Part shown: positions 8,697 through 16,343 of the stretch, piece by piece
Position numbering within the stretch: the stretch's first letter is position 1
How the letters are laid out: every line of letters starts with the position of its first letter
DNA from: Pirellula sp. SH-Sr6A
GTDB taxonomy: Bacteria; Planctomycetota; Planctomycetia; Pirellulales; Pirellulaceae
Length of the DNA: 64,000 nt
Direction of reading: 5' to 3'
Assembly: GCF_001610875.1 (NCBI RefSeq)
Contig: NZ_CP011272.1
Location: forward strand, 434,001 to 498,000
Position numbers and translations under genes: made by a program
Notes under the pieces: model-generated
The model's input: only the letters and a program-made list of their open reading frames with translations
What the model was told of the DNA's origin: nothing
Databases searched by the model: none

Positions 8697-9362
8697 GTGA
8701 AAGACTGGTGTGTACAACACAAGGGCAAAATTGTCGGCCCCATCGCTTCAAAGGATCTAAAAAGGCTCGCAAGTGAGCAGAAGATCTCGCCCGAAACGAT
8801 GCTTCGATTGAGGAACGATGGAGAGTGGACCCGAGCAACAAAAGTAAAAGGATTGTTTGCCGAGGAAGTCGTCGTCGAGACTGGAGCATCAACAAAGACC
8901 ACCGATTCAAGAAACGGAACGGTCGAAGTGAGAACTCAAGTTATCGCGCAGGAAGTACTCCTCGAGAAGCCTGTCGACAAGGCACCATGCCCGTTCTGCG
9001 GCGAGCAGATATTGTTGACTGCAATCAAGTGTCGCTTTTGCAACGAGTTTCTAGACAAGCAGCTCTCGACGACCATTGCCCCCCAGGTCTTGCCGCCATC
9101 GCTCCCAAGTCCGCAGCCGATCATTCAGAACGTTATTCACAATACGGTTGTTAGTACTCATGCACCCCGATGGAACCCAGGAGTAGCTGCGATCCTAAGC
9201 TTCATCATACCTGGATTGGGAGAGATGTACAAAGGACAGGTGTTGAACGGGATTATATGGCTGTTTCTCACAACCATTGGTTACGTGTGCTTTATCGTTC
9301 CTGGTTTGGTGCTTCACGTTTGCTGCATCGTCGGTGCAGCGTCTGGTAATCCGAATCGATAG
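8697..9362 (+). CDS. GYF_2-like / zinc-ribbon / C-terminal membrane protein
   Basis: 221 residues from GTG 8697, preceded by GGAG 7 bases upstream. Residues 1-55 resemble a GYF_2 domain (WCVQHKGKIVGPIASKDLKR and DGEWTRATKVKGLF), found in bacterial membrane proteins. Residues 98-115 form a zinc ribbon (CPFC and CRFC, two CxxC pairs). After a Pro-rich linker, about 165-215 form two hydrophobic segments with a TM2-like pattern (FIIPGLGEMYKGQ). This suggests a membrane-bound sensor or adaptor with cytosolic protein-binding modules. The next gene follows 85 bases later on the same strand and may be co-expressed. Function unknown. Confidence 0.7.
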   Translation: MKDWCVQHKGKIVGPIASKDLKRLASEQKISPETMLRLRNDGEWTRATKVKGLFAEEVVVETGASTKTTDSRNGTVEVRTQVIAQEVLLEKPVDKAPCPFCGEQILLTAIKCRFCNEFLDKQLSTTIAPQVLPPSLPSPQPIIQNVIHNTVVSTHAPRWNPGVAAILSFIIPGLGEMYKGQVLNGIIWLFLTTIGYVCFIVPGLVLHVCCIVGAASGNPNR

Positions 9363-9447
9363 TTATCGCCAGTTACCATTTCCCTTTCGCAGCTCGCACA
9401 TGCGGCTCAACCGAAAGTACCACCATACAATTCTAGAAGGATTATCT

Positions 9448-10332
9448 ATGTATCATTCGGATCAGAATCCCTATGCAAAGTTTTGCGATCACGCTGTCCT
9501 TACGAAGGCTGTGAACATGCTAATCGGGATCGTCGAGGGAATTGCTTTCGATGATTCCGTAAATATATCAGAGATCGAACTGCTAAGCGAATGGATGCTG
9601 TTCCATCAACCCTACGAGCGGCTTCATCCTTTCAATGAATTCTTCCCTTTGATCGCAAACGCCCTCGAGGACGGTAAGCTCGATGAAGCAGAGCGAGACG
9701 ATATTCTTTGGCTCGCGAGGAAGGTTGCCGGCGATGAGTTTGAGCAACGGACCAAAGGGGATATGCAGGTTCTGCATGGCATCCTCCAAGGTGTGATCGC
9801 GGATGGAGTGATCAATCAAGCGGAAGTAGAAAAACTGAGGGATTGGACCTTTGAGCATGAGCATCTCCAAAGGATTTGGCCATTTGACGAAGTTCAGTCG
9901 CTCGTAACATCCGTTCTTTCCGATGGCGTGATTACGAATGAAGAACACGCCATGCTCATGTCGTTCATGTCCGACTTCTGCGAATTGAAGCCTGAATCGG
10001 CCGGAGGATTGATTCAGCATTCAGTGATGGGCGTTTGCGCTATGTGCCCCGAGATCCACTTCGACGACAACAAGTTCTGCTTCACGGGGTCAAGCAGTAG
10101 ATTGAATCGATCTGGTTTCGAGCAGTTGATTCGAGATCTTGGCGGCATTGCCCACCCTCGAGTGGTAAGCGATCTCGATTACTTAGTTATTGGAGACTTA
10201 GGAAACCCCTGCTGGGCCTATGCCTGTTACGGCCGGAAGGTTGAGCAAGCGATGAAGCTTCGAAAAGAAGGTGCTAGGCTTTTGATCGTTCATGAAAACG
10301 ATTTGTGGGATGCCGTCGAGGATTCTCGTTGA
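9448..10332 (+). CDS. TerB-like helical repeat protein with C-terminal BRCT domain
   Basis: The longer frame begins at 9277, overlapping the previous gene, but AGAAGG at 9435-9440 supports ATG 9448 (294 residues). Four acidic repeats of the TerB/DjlA-like type are seen: DDSVNISEIELL (35-46), EDGKLDEAERDDIL (74-87), ADGVINQAEVEKL (118-130) and SDGVITNEEHAML (158-170). Residues about 205-292 match a BRCT domain (FCFTGSSSRLNRSGFEQLI, LGGIAHPRVVSDLDYLVIGD, and the closing Trp region HENDLWDAV), as in NAD-dependent ligase and DNA polymerase III epsilon-related proteins. A DNA-repair or island-related role is possible, not shown. Confidence 0.75.
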   Translation: MYHSDQNPYAKFCDHAVLTKAVNMLIGIVEGIAFDDSVNISEIELLSEWMLFHQPYERLHPFNEFFPLIANALEDGKLDEAERDDILWLARKVAGDEFEQRTKGDMQVLHGILQGVIADGVINQAEVEKLRDWTFEHEHLQRIWPFDEVQSLVTSVLSDGVITNEEHAMLMSFMSDFCELKPESAGGLIQHSVMGVCAMCPEIHFDDNKFCFTGSSSRLNRSGFEQLIRDLGGIAHPRVVSDLDYLVIGDLGNPCWAYACYGRKVEQAMKLRKEGARLLIVHENDLWDAVEDSR

Positions 10333-10356
10333 TACAGTACGGCGCCGTTGACAATC

Positions 10357-11097
10357 TCATGCTTTAGAAAAACTAGCTCGTAACTGAGCTGGGCTGAGTT
10401 TCGACTTAAGAATCGCCCATCGGCATTCGTTTAAGGCTCTGAAACCGCAGTCGAACACATCGCATCCGTTTACTTTCCTACAGCGCTTTGCGTATAGAAC
10501 GGTATCCAGCAACGCTTTACAAACACTCATCGAAACGAAGTCGATTGGTAAGGTGGCGTCGATAGAATGTATCTCGTCGCGTGTTTTTGCGAGATCGAGG
10601 AAAACCGATCTGCAAGCTTGTAAGTTCTCCAAGCCCTCGAACTCGTTTGGCGTTTCGTTTCTACCCTCTGAAATGCGACCAATTGTAATTCTTGGATCTG
10701 CGTCCAAAAGAAAAACGACATCTGGAACCGGGGCGAACTGCATCATCGCCTCGATGTCCCCTGGATTGGCGCCACGAGCTCCTTGATAGGCAATCGTCGA
10801 GTAGAAGTACCTGTCAAGGATCACGATTCCCCCACGATCCAAAGCAGGCTGAATTAGCGTCTCGACATGCTCTTTCCGATCCTTCACGAAGAGTTCAAGC
10901 TCTTCTTTAAGTGGCAGTCGGCCGGCCTGAGCTGAGGCTCGAAGTTTTCTGCCCCATTGCCCATCAGTAGGTTCTTTTGAGAGCTTCACCACCTCTCCTG
11001 CACCAGACAATAGATCCGCTAGCAATTTCGCTTGAGTTGTTTTACCAGTGCCATCAATCCCTTCGATAGCGATCAGTATTCCGTCTTGGCTTGGCAT
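10357..11097 (-). CDS. Thymidylate kinase-like protein (dTMP kinase family)
   Basis: ATG 11097 gives 246 residues; the open frame extends to 11151. A P-loop IEGIDGTGKTTQAKLL (about 11-26), the DRYFYSTIAYQGARG segment (family DR[YF] motif with substrate-binding residues) and the region around DADPRITIGRISEGR (lid) identify the dTMP kinase family, which phosphorylates dTMP to dTDP. The protein is about 35 residues longer than usual, with a C-terminal extension rich in Cys and basic residues that is not in ordinary Tmk. It is placed between island genes and the integrase remnant, so it could be an additional copy acquired with the island. Whether it is the cell's only Tmk cannot be told. Confidence 0.8.
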   Translation of the reverse strand: MPSQDGILIAIEGIDGTGKTTQAKLLADLLSGAGEVVKLSKEPTDGQWGRKLRASAQAGRLPLKEELELFVKDRKEHVETLIQPALDRGGIVILDRYFYSTIAYQGARGANPGDIEAMMQFAPVPDVVFLLDADPRITIGRISEGRNETPNEFEGLENLQACRSVFLDLAKTRDEIHSIDATLPIDFVSMSVCKALLDTVLYAKRCRKVNGCDVFDCGFRALNECRWAILKSKLSPAQLRASFSKA

Positions 11098-11159
11098 TGT
11101 AAAAGGCTCTCGTTTGCTATTTCCCATCTTGGCGTCGCAGGATTGTAGCACGAAACCAG

Positions 11160-12116
11160 CTAGTCTTGCATCTCATCTCCACCCGCGTTCAATTTACCGC
11201 TTTTGTGCGGCAAATCGCTGGGAATTGAAACCCCAACGGGCCAGTAGATCGGCACCGCATCGTATCTCTTGAATCGAGCGTGGAAGCGAAGGGAGCCGCG
11301 TTTGGTGAGGGGCTCGCCATGGAGGCGGAATCCCTCTCGCGACTCGATGACCCACAACCAAACGTTGTTGAGCGGACCTCTGGAGGTAGTACACTTGCGG
11401 ATGACCATCTGCTTCCCGGCTGCTTACGGGAGCTCGACGGCGATCGTACGAGCTAAGGCAAACGATGGAATGCGACGGATGATCGTGCAGAGCTCGCCAG
11501 GCCGGCAGCCGAGGAGCTGCTGCAGCCGCACCATATCGGCGACCACTTGCGGCAGGTGAGGAAGAGTCGCCTCGACAATGTGCTGGGGGACTTCGTGAAC
11601 AGGAGCCGACTCGGGGGCTGTAGTGCGTCCACGTTTGAGGCATTGGATCTCGCGGATGGTCGCGAGCACCTTGGGATCGACGAGCCCCTCGCCGGTGCAC
11701 CACTTGAACATTCGAATCACCATGCTCATGCATTTGTTGACGTACTGGCGGCTCCTGTTATTTCCACCATGGGTGAAGGCCTCGCGAAAGGCCTTGAACT
11801 GAACAGGGCCGAAGCAATCGGCCTTTAGGTCTCCGTACTCCTTCACAAGAGAGCGAGCGACTAGCTTGATGTTGTTCACCTCGCGGAGGTCCAAGTACTC
11901 CGTTGCATACTCAACGTATGCTACGACGAGATCCTCGATGCAATTCTCATTCTTAACGGCGAAAAAAGAGTGCTTATTCGCTAGATATTCCGAGATCAGT
12001 CTCTCGTATTTTGCCTGGGTTTCAGGTTCACCATATTTGCCGCAGTAATAGTCTTTTCCCGCGATTCTGACGACGCCTTGGCCGGTCTTGTGCTTGGTTA
12101 AAGCCGGTACTCGCAC
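11160..12116 (-). pseudogene. Decayed tyrosine recombinase (integrase)
   Basis: GTG 12116 with ribosome site GGAG opens a 230-residue frame with a planctomycete-type integrase N-terminus (VVRIAGKDYYCGKYGEPETQ), a SAM-like core-binding domain (about 55-150) and box I of the catalytic domain, LLGCRPGELCTI, with its Arg. The frame then runs into unrelated text and stops at 11424. Fragments in other frames down to 11160 (for example VWLWVIESREGFRLHG) may be the remaining catalytic sequence, but no HxxR box or Tyr nucleophile is recognisable. The gene lies just downstream of tRNA-Arg, the usual place for an integrase that targeted the tRNA 3' end. Confidence 0.75.
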
Positions 12117-12171
12117 ATCTCACTCCTTTGTTCTCAGTAACTACTGAAATCAACAAGTTGAAAAATGTGCA

Positions 12172-12188
12172 CTGCCGGAGGCCGGCAG
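12172..12188. other. Short GC-rich hairpin between integrase and tRNA
   Basis: CTGCCGG and CCGGCAG form a 7-bp stem with a 3-base loop. It lies about 40 bases after the tRNA 3' end on the tRNA strand, followed by ATTTTTC-like bases, so it may be the tRNA terminator or part of an integrase-binding region. No experimental cue distinguishes these. Confidence 0.4.
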
Positions 12189-12226
12189 GTTTCGTTTTAC
12201 CAACGAATCACAAGGTTTTCTATCAA

Positions 12227-12300
12227 CAGGGCCAGTAGGATTCGAACCTACGACCTACGGATTAGAAATCCGTTGCTCTATCCAACTGAGCTATGACCCC
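12227..12300 (-). tRNA. tRNA-Arg (anticodon TCT)
   Basis: The 74-base complement folds as a standard tRNA: acceptor GGGGTCA paired with TGGCCCT (including G-U pairs), D arm GCTCAGTTGGATAGAGC, anticodon arm ACGGA-TTTCTAA-TCCGT with anticodon TCT, short variable loop AGGTC and T arm GTAGG-TTCGAAT-CCTAC. The discriminator base is G and CCA is not encoded. The integrase remnant lies directly beyond its 3' end, marking this tRNA as the probable attachment site of the island. The 257 bases between this gene and the next (12301-12557) contain no recognised gene. Confidence 0.95.
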
Positions 12301-12557
12301 ATGTTTTTAGTATCGCTTTGCCATGCAAGCATTTGTGGCAATCGAACGCACAGAACACGCCAGTGGAAATTGGCCGGCGACAACCCGTACGACTCTTGCG
12401 GATTCTACACACTCTTTGGCCAAAGGGGCAACTCGAAAGTTGCATTCGATCGATTCCCTACCACTCCTTTCTCCCCGCCTGTCTGCCCCTTGGGCCGTTT
12501 CGACGTCTGACTAAGTCCTGCCCACTTCCTTGCCGTGGTAAACTAACGAAGTAGTCG

Positions 12558-13949
12558 ATGGCTCCCCGTTTTCGTTCCACACGCTTACCCGTTGCTCTCA
12601 TCATGGCCCGCTCTTTTTGGTTGACCTCTAGCTTGCTCGATTGCCTCACCCGATGCTGCCGAATCCTTTGTTGTTGCGCCGTTTTGATCGTTGCTTCGGT
12701 CCAGATCGTTGAATCACAGGAACCTCCTGAAGTGAGAACCGTTGTACCTCCAGCGGAGGAAGCGGTTTCAAAGCTATTCCGTTCGCTCGACTCCAATCGA
12801 ACCAGCGAGCGGGAGGATGCAGAGAAGGAATTGCTTAAGCTGGGCCCCGCCATTTTGGACAAACTCCCCCCAGTTCGCGATTCGGATAGTTCCGAGGCAT
12901 TGCTCCGAATCGAAAGGATCCGCGAGACCCTCGAGGCCCAGGAGCAAGCGTCGATTCTTCTCCCAACGCGCATCCAACTGACTGGGTCCATGGCAGGTTC
13001 CGATGCGTTACGCAAGATCAGTGAATTGTCAGGGAATACTATCCCGTTGGAGGAAACGCCTGGCCTCGATTTGACGATCGACGCTAGGTTTTCCGAGACC
13101 ACTTTCTGGGAAGCCTTCGATGAAGTCCTCGATCAACTCAACTTGACCGTCATGCCGGGGGATGGGGAATCCATTCGATTGATTCCGCAGCAGGAAGACG
13201 CTCCACTCCGCATTCAAATGGCGGCCTATTCGGGGGCCTTTAGGCTGGAACCGATTCAGGTCATTCAATCGAGCAACCTGCAGTCTCCGGATCGCAGCAC
13301 GTTGACGCTCGATTTCCTTTTCGCTTGGGAGCCGCGCCTCAATCCCTCGCTCATCACCTTCCGCACCGAGAAGATTCAATTGATCTGCGATAACGGTGAA
13401 ATCCTTCGACCTCGTACCCAGGAAGCCATCACCTTCATTCCAGTCGGCGGATCTCAATTGCAAATATCCCTCGATTTTCCGATGCCGTCCAAACAAGCGA
13501 AGAAGATTGATCGCTTCGTAGGGGCCTTTCAAGCGGCTGTGCCGGGCCGCATGGCGGGTGTTTCCTTCTCCGACCTCGCGAACAAGCGATCGGCAAAGTT
13601 GAGCAACGGGTCCTTAAACGTCACATTGGAACAAGCTCGAAAGAACCGCGATGTCTATGAACTGCTTGTGTCGGTCCAACATGAGGGGGGAGGGGCATCG
13701 GTTTCGGGCAAGCCAGTTTCGTCGCAGGCTTGGTCGACGTTGCAGGATGTCTTCTTGCTCGATAGCCAGGATCAGCGAATAGAGAATGTCGGTTGGTCGA
13801 CCACTCGAATGACCGACAAGGAAATGGGGATGTCCTTTCTTTTTGAACTAGAAAAAGGGCTCGAAGGTTGTAAGTTTGTCTTCCGCGCCCCCGGCAGCTT
13901 GCACGTTCAAGAGGTCGACTTTGCACTCGTAGACATTCCGTTACCATGA
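12558..13949 (+). CDS. Secreted protein of unknown function
   Basis: 463 residues. A hydrophobic stretch after a basic N-terminus (LCCCAVLIVASVQIVESQ, about 36-53) looks like a signal peptide; ATG 12603 (residue 16) is a possible alternative start and no strong ribosome site decides. After it comes a HEAT-like helical segment (AVSKLFRSLDSNRTSEREDA, LLKLGPAILDKLP) and a domain reading LRKISELSGNTIPLEET that resembles a small secretin/STN-like fold with FWEAFDEVLDQLNLTV. The C-terminal half is beta-rich. No known family is firmly recognised. It overlaps the next gene by ATGA, so the two are coupled. Confidence 0.7.
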   Translation: MAPRFRSTRLPVALIMARSFWLTSSLLDCLTRCCRILCCCAVLIVASVQIVESQEPPEVRTVVPPAEEAVSKLFRSLDSNRTSEREDAEKELLKLGPAILDKLPPVRDSDSSEALLRIERIRETLEAQEQASILLPTRIQLTGSMAGSDALRKISELSGNTIPLEETPGLDLTIDARFSETTFWEAFDEVLDQLNLTVMPGDGESIRLIPQQEDAPLRIQMAAYSGAFRLEPIQVIQSSNLQSPDRSTLTLDFLFAWEPRLNPSLITFRTEKIQLICDNGEILRPRTQEAITFIPVGGSQLQISLDFPMPSKQAKKIDRFVGAFQAAVPGRMAGVSFSDLANKRSAKLSNGSLNVTLEQARKNRDVYELLVSVQHEGGGASVSGKPVSSQAWSTLQDVFLLDSQDQRIENVGWSTTRMTDKEMGMSFLFELEKGLEGCKFVFRAPGSLHVQEVDFALVDIPLP

Positions 13950-15226
13950 TCGAGCTTCCTTGGGATCCCGAATTAGATTCCCCTGCTACGTTGGCGATTA
14001 TCGGTGCAGGGCCGATCGGGATTGAAGCAGCAATTTACGCTCGATTCTTAGGCTACTTCGTATCCATTTTTGATATGCGACGCGTGGCGCATCGCATGCT
14101 CGATTGGAATGAACGCACTCTGGGTTGCCCAGTCTCCGCATGCACGTCTCCTTTGGGCCACGCGGCGATCAAGTCGCAGAATCCCGATTATGTGCTTCCG
14201 AATCCCGACACCGTGTGGTCCGGGAAAGAGTATGCCGACCAATATCTGCTTCCGTTAGCGAAGACCGATTTGCTCTTCGATGACATCCATTTTCTGAGTC
14301 CGGTTTCGAGTGTGTCGCGATTGAGGACTTATCGCCACGAGGAGATCGATGCCCAGACTCGATGCGAAGATCAATTTCGCTTGGTCGTCGAAGGACGCCA
14401 TCGAGGAACTTGGGTATCGAGAGCCGATTTGGTTCTCGATTGCCGAGGAGCTTGGGAGACGACATCGGGCATGGGGCCAGGTGGCGGATTGGCCATCGAC
14501 GAGCTCACGCATCGCGAGTCATTTCTCAAACATTCGCCGCTGGATCGAAAATTTGAGACCAAACAAATTCTAGGAAAACATATCGGCGTTGTGGGAGCTT
14601 CGGATCGAGCTTGCTTGTTCGTTCAAGAGTTTTTGGAATGGCTGGACCCGAGTTCCTCGTCGCGGTTGACATGGATTCTTCCATGCGAGTCCGCCGCGCA
14701 TCACCTTTATGTTGCTCGCACGCTGGAACGGATCGAAGCAGCGGGGAAAACGGAGATTCAAACCTACCCCGTCTTGGGAGTCGAAAAAGTATCGAAAAGC
14801 GATCAGGATCGTTGGGTCCTGCAACTGCTATTGGAAGACGAAACAACCGTGGAATTCCATTGCGACGGGATCGCTAGTTTCCCTTACCTGCGGTCGACAT
14901 CCGGTTGGCCGGAACTCGACTGTCGCACCTACCCCATCCAAGATTGCGGAGAGAAGGCTCCATCGCAGGCAACCCATCCCCAGCCCGTCGAATCGCATGC
15001 CACGGCGGAACCCACTGACTGGTCTTTTGTCACCTGTGAGCCGGGTTATTATCGATTGCAAACGGACGGTTTGAGATGGGACGCATCGAGCGAAAGCTGG
15101 AATGCGGGGGTGGGGATCGGACTGGGGCTTGAGCAAATCCGCCGAGTCTTTTCTCTCATCGTAGGACGTGAGACGTTGGACTTGTATCGAGTCATGGCAG
15201 ACAACTTGGAAGAAGGAAGAGTTTGA
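13946..15226 (+). CDS. FAD/NAD(P)-binding oxidoreductase-like protein
   Basis: 426 residues with an N-terminal Rossmann dinucleotide site LAIIGAGPIGIEAAIYARFLG (about 17-37, GxGxxGxE type) and an internal second motif around KHIGVVGASDRACLFVQEFL (about 210-230), the layout of two-dinucleotide-binding flavoproteins. No redox-active Cys pair or iron-sulfur motif is seen. The start overlaps the preceding stop by four bases and its stop TGA shares one base with the next ATG (TGATG), so three genes form one translational unit. Substrate unknown. Confidence 0.75.
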   Translation: MIELPWDPELDSPATLAIIGAGPIGIEAAIYARFLGYFVSIFDMRRVAHRMLDWNERTLGCPVSACTSPLGHAAIKSQNPDYVLPNPDTVWSGKEYADQYLLPLAKTDLLFDDIHFLSPVSSVSRLRTYRHEEIDAQTRCEDQFRLVVEGRHRGTWVSRADLVLDCRGAWETTSGMGPGGGLAIDELTHRESFLKHSPLDRKFETKQILGKHIGVVGASDRACLFVQEFLEWLDPSSSSRLTWILPCESAAHHLYVARTLERIEAAGKTEIQTYPVLGVEKVSKSDQDRWVLQLLLEDETTVEFHCDGIASFPYLRSTSGWPELDCRTYPIQDCGEKAPSQATHPQPVESHATAEPTDWSFVTCEPGYYRLQTDGLRWDASSESWNAGVGIGLGLEQIRRVFSLIVGRETLDLYRVMADNLEEGRV

Positions 15227-15780
15227 TGAAGATTTATACCAAGACCGGTGATGCCGGAACGACGGGCTTGTTCGGAGGCCCGCGCGTTGCGAAAAACGAT
15301 GCGAGAATCTGCGCCTACGGTTCGATCGATGAGCTCAATGCCGTGCTGGGGCTCGCCAGGGCTAGTGACTTGCCCGGGGATATGGATCGAATGATCGTTC
15401 ATATTCAGCACCAGCTCTTCTCCATTGGTGCGGAGTTGGCCACTCCCAATCCCGAGGAGCATGGACTCAAATGGCCGGCAGAGGACTATGTGACTCAGAT
15501 GGAGCAATGGATCGATGACCTCGAGTCCCAACTGCAGCCGCTGCGCAATTTCATTTTGCCAGGGGGAACGATTCAAGCCGCTCACTTGCACGTCGCTCGA
15601 ACCGTGTGCCGGCGAACGGAGCGAGAAATCGTGAGTTTTAGCAATTCGGGACGAGTAAGCGATGCTTCGCACATCATCGTGTTTTTAAATCGATTGAGCG
15701 ATCTGCTATTCGTGATGGCGCGATACTCCAATCACGTCGCCGGAATTCAAGACACCCGCTGGGAGAGCCCGCGCAAGTAA
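15226..15780 (+). CDS. Cob(I)alamin adenosyltransferase, PduO type
   Basis: 184 residues starting MKIYTKTGDAGTTGLFGG, the ATP-binding signature of PduO/MMAB-type enzymes, followed by RICAYGSIDELNAVLGLAR, LRNFILPGG and the conserved C-terminal VARTVCRRTERE and FLNRLSDLLFVMARY. The enzyme transfers the adenosyl group of ATP to cob(I)alamin, forming coenzyme B12. TTG 15223 could start the frame but ATG 15226 directly at the TGATG junction fits better. It is the last gene of the unit with the flavoprotein, which might help reduce cobalamin; that link is speculation. Confidence 0.92.
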   Translation: MKIYTKTGDAGTTGLFGGPRVAKNDARICAYGSIDELNAVLGLARASDLPGDMDRMIVHIQHQLFSIGAELATPNPEEHGLKWPAEDYVTQMEQWIDDLESQLQPLRNFILPGGTIQAAHLHVARTVCRRTEREIVSFSNSGRVSDASHIIVFLNRLSDLLFVMARYSNHVAGIQDTRWESPRK

Positions 15781-15799
15781 AGCAGAGCTGATCCCAGTA

Positions 15800-16275
15800 C
15801 TTTGCGCCGAAAACCAAGAAGGGGCTCGCAACGGCGCAAAGACCGCAAAGGGATGGCAGTGAGTGAAGAGCGAGGAGGAGCATGGAGAATGTCGGGCTTC
15901 GAAAAGGGATGCGATAGACGACGCAATCGAAGTTCTATCTCTTCGATCGTCGTCCTATACCCGGCCCCCTATATCCTTAGCGCCTTTGCGCCGTGGCGCG
16001 CAACTTCTTCCTACTCCCAAAACAAGAAGGGGCTCGCAAAGGCGCAAAGACCGCAAAGGGATGGAAGGGTAGGGGGAAAGGGTCAGGATATAGATCGTTG
16101 GTCTCCTAATAGTGATTCGATCGATGACCAAATCGAAGTTCTATCTCTTCGATCATCTTCCCATCCCCGGCCCCCTATATCCTTAGCGTCGTTGCGCCTT
16201 GGCGCGCAACTTCTTCCTACTCTCAAAACCAAGAAGGGTCTCGCAAAGGCGCAAAGATCGGAAAGGGATAGCACC
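15800..16275. repeat. Tandem array of ~206 bp hairpin-bearing repeats (locus B)
   Basis: Members of the family at 1240-1770 recur here. Units begin at 15976 and 16182 (206 bp apart) with a truncated one before them from about 15800. Arms GCGCCTTTGCG at 15980-15990 and CGCAAAGGCGC at 16035-16045 are exact inverse complements (11 bp). The segment reading GATCGTTGGTCTCC followed by AATAGTGATTCGATCGATGA is nearly the same as at locus A. The array fills the gap between the convergent cobalamin adenosyltransferase and 16344 genes and may act in transcription termination. Open frames across it are not supported as genes. Confidence 0.85.
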
Positions 16276-16343
16276 AACAGGTAACCCCTAGAGGCTCAAC
16301 CCTAGTGGTTCGTTAAGTCGGCTATCGAGAAGATGGATGCAAG

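Noticed and set aside
11239-11248. GGGCCAGTAG, 10-base match to the tRNA-Arg 3' end, as a possible att repeat
   Set aside because: It lies inside the integrase remnant and is too short; a repeat near the island's far end would be expected.
15800-16275. Small proteins encoded by the repeat array
   Set aside because: The frames span repeat boundaries and are not supported by ribosome sites.
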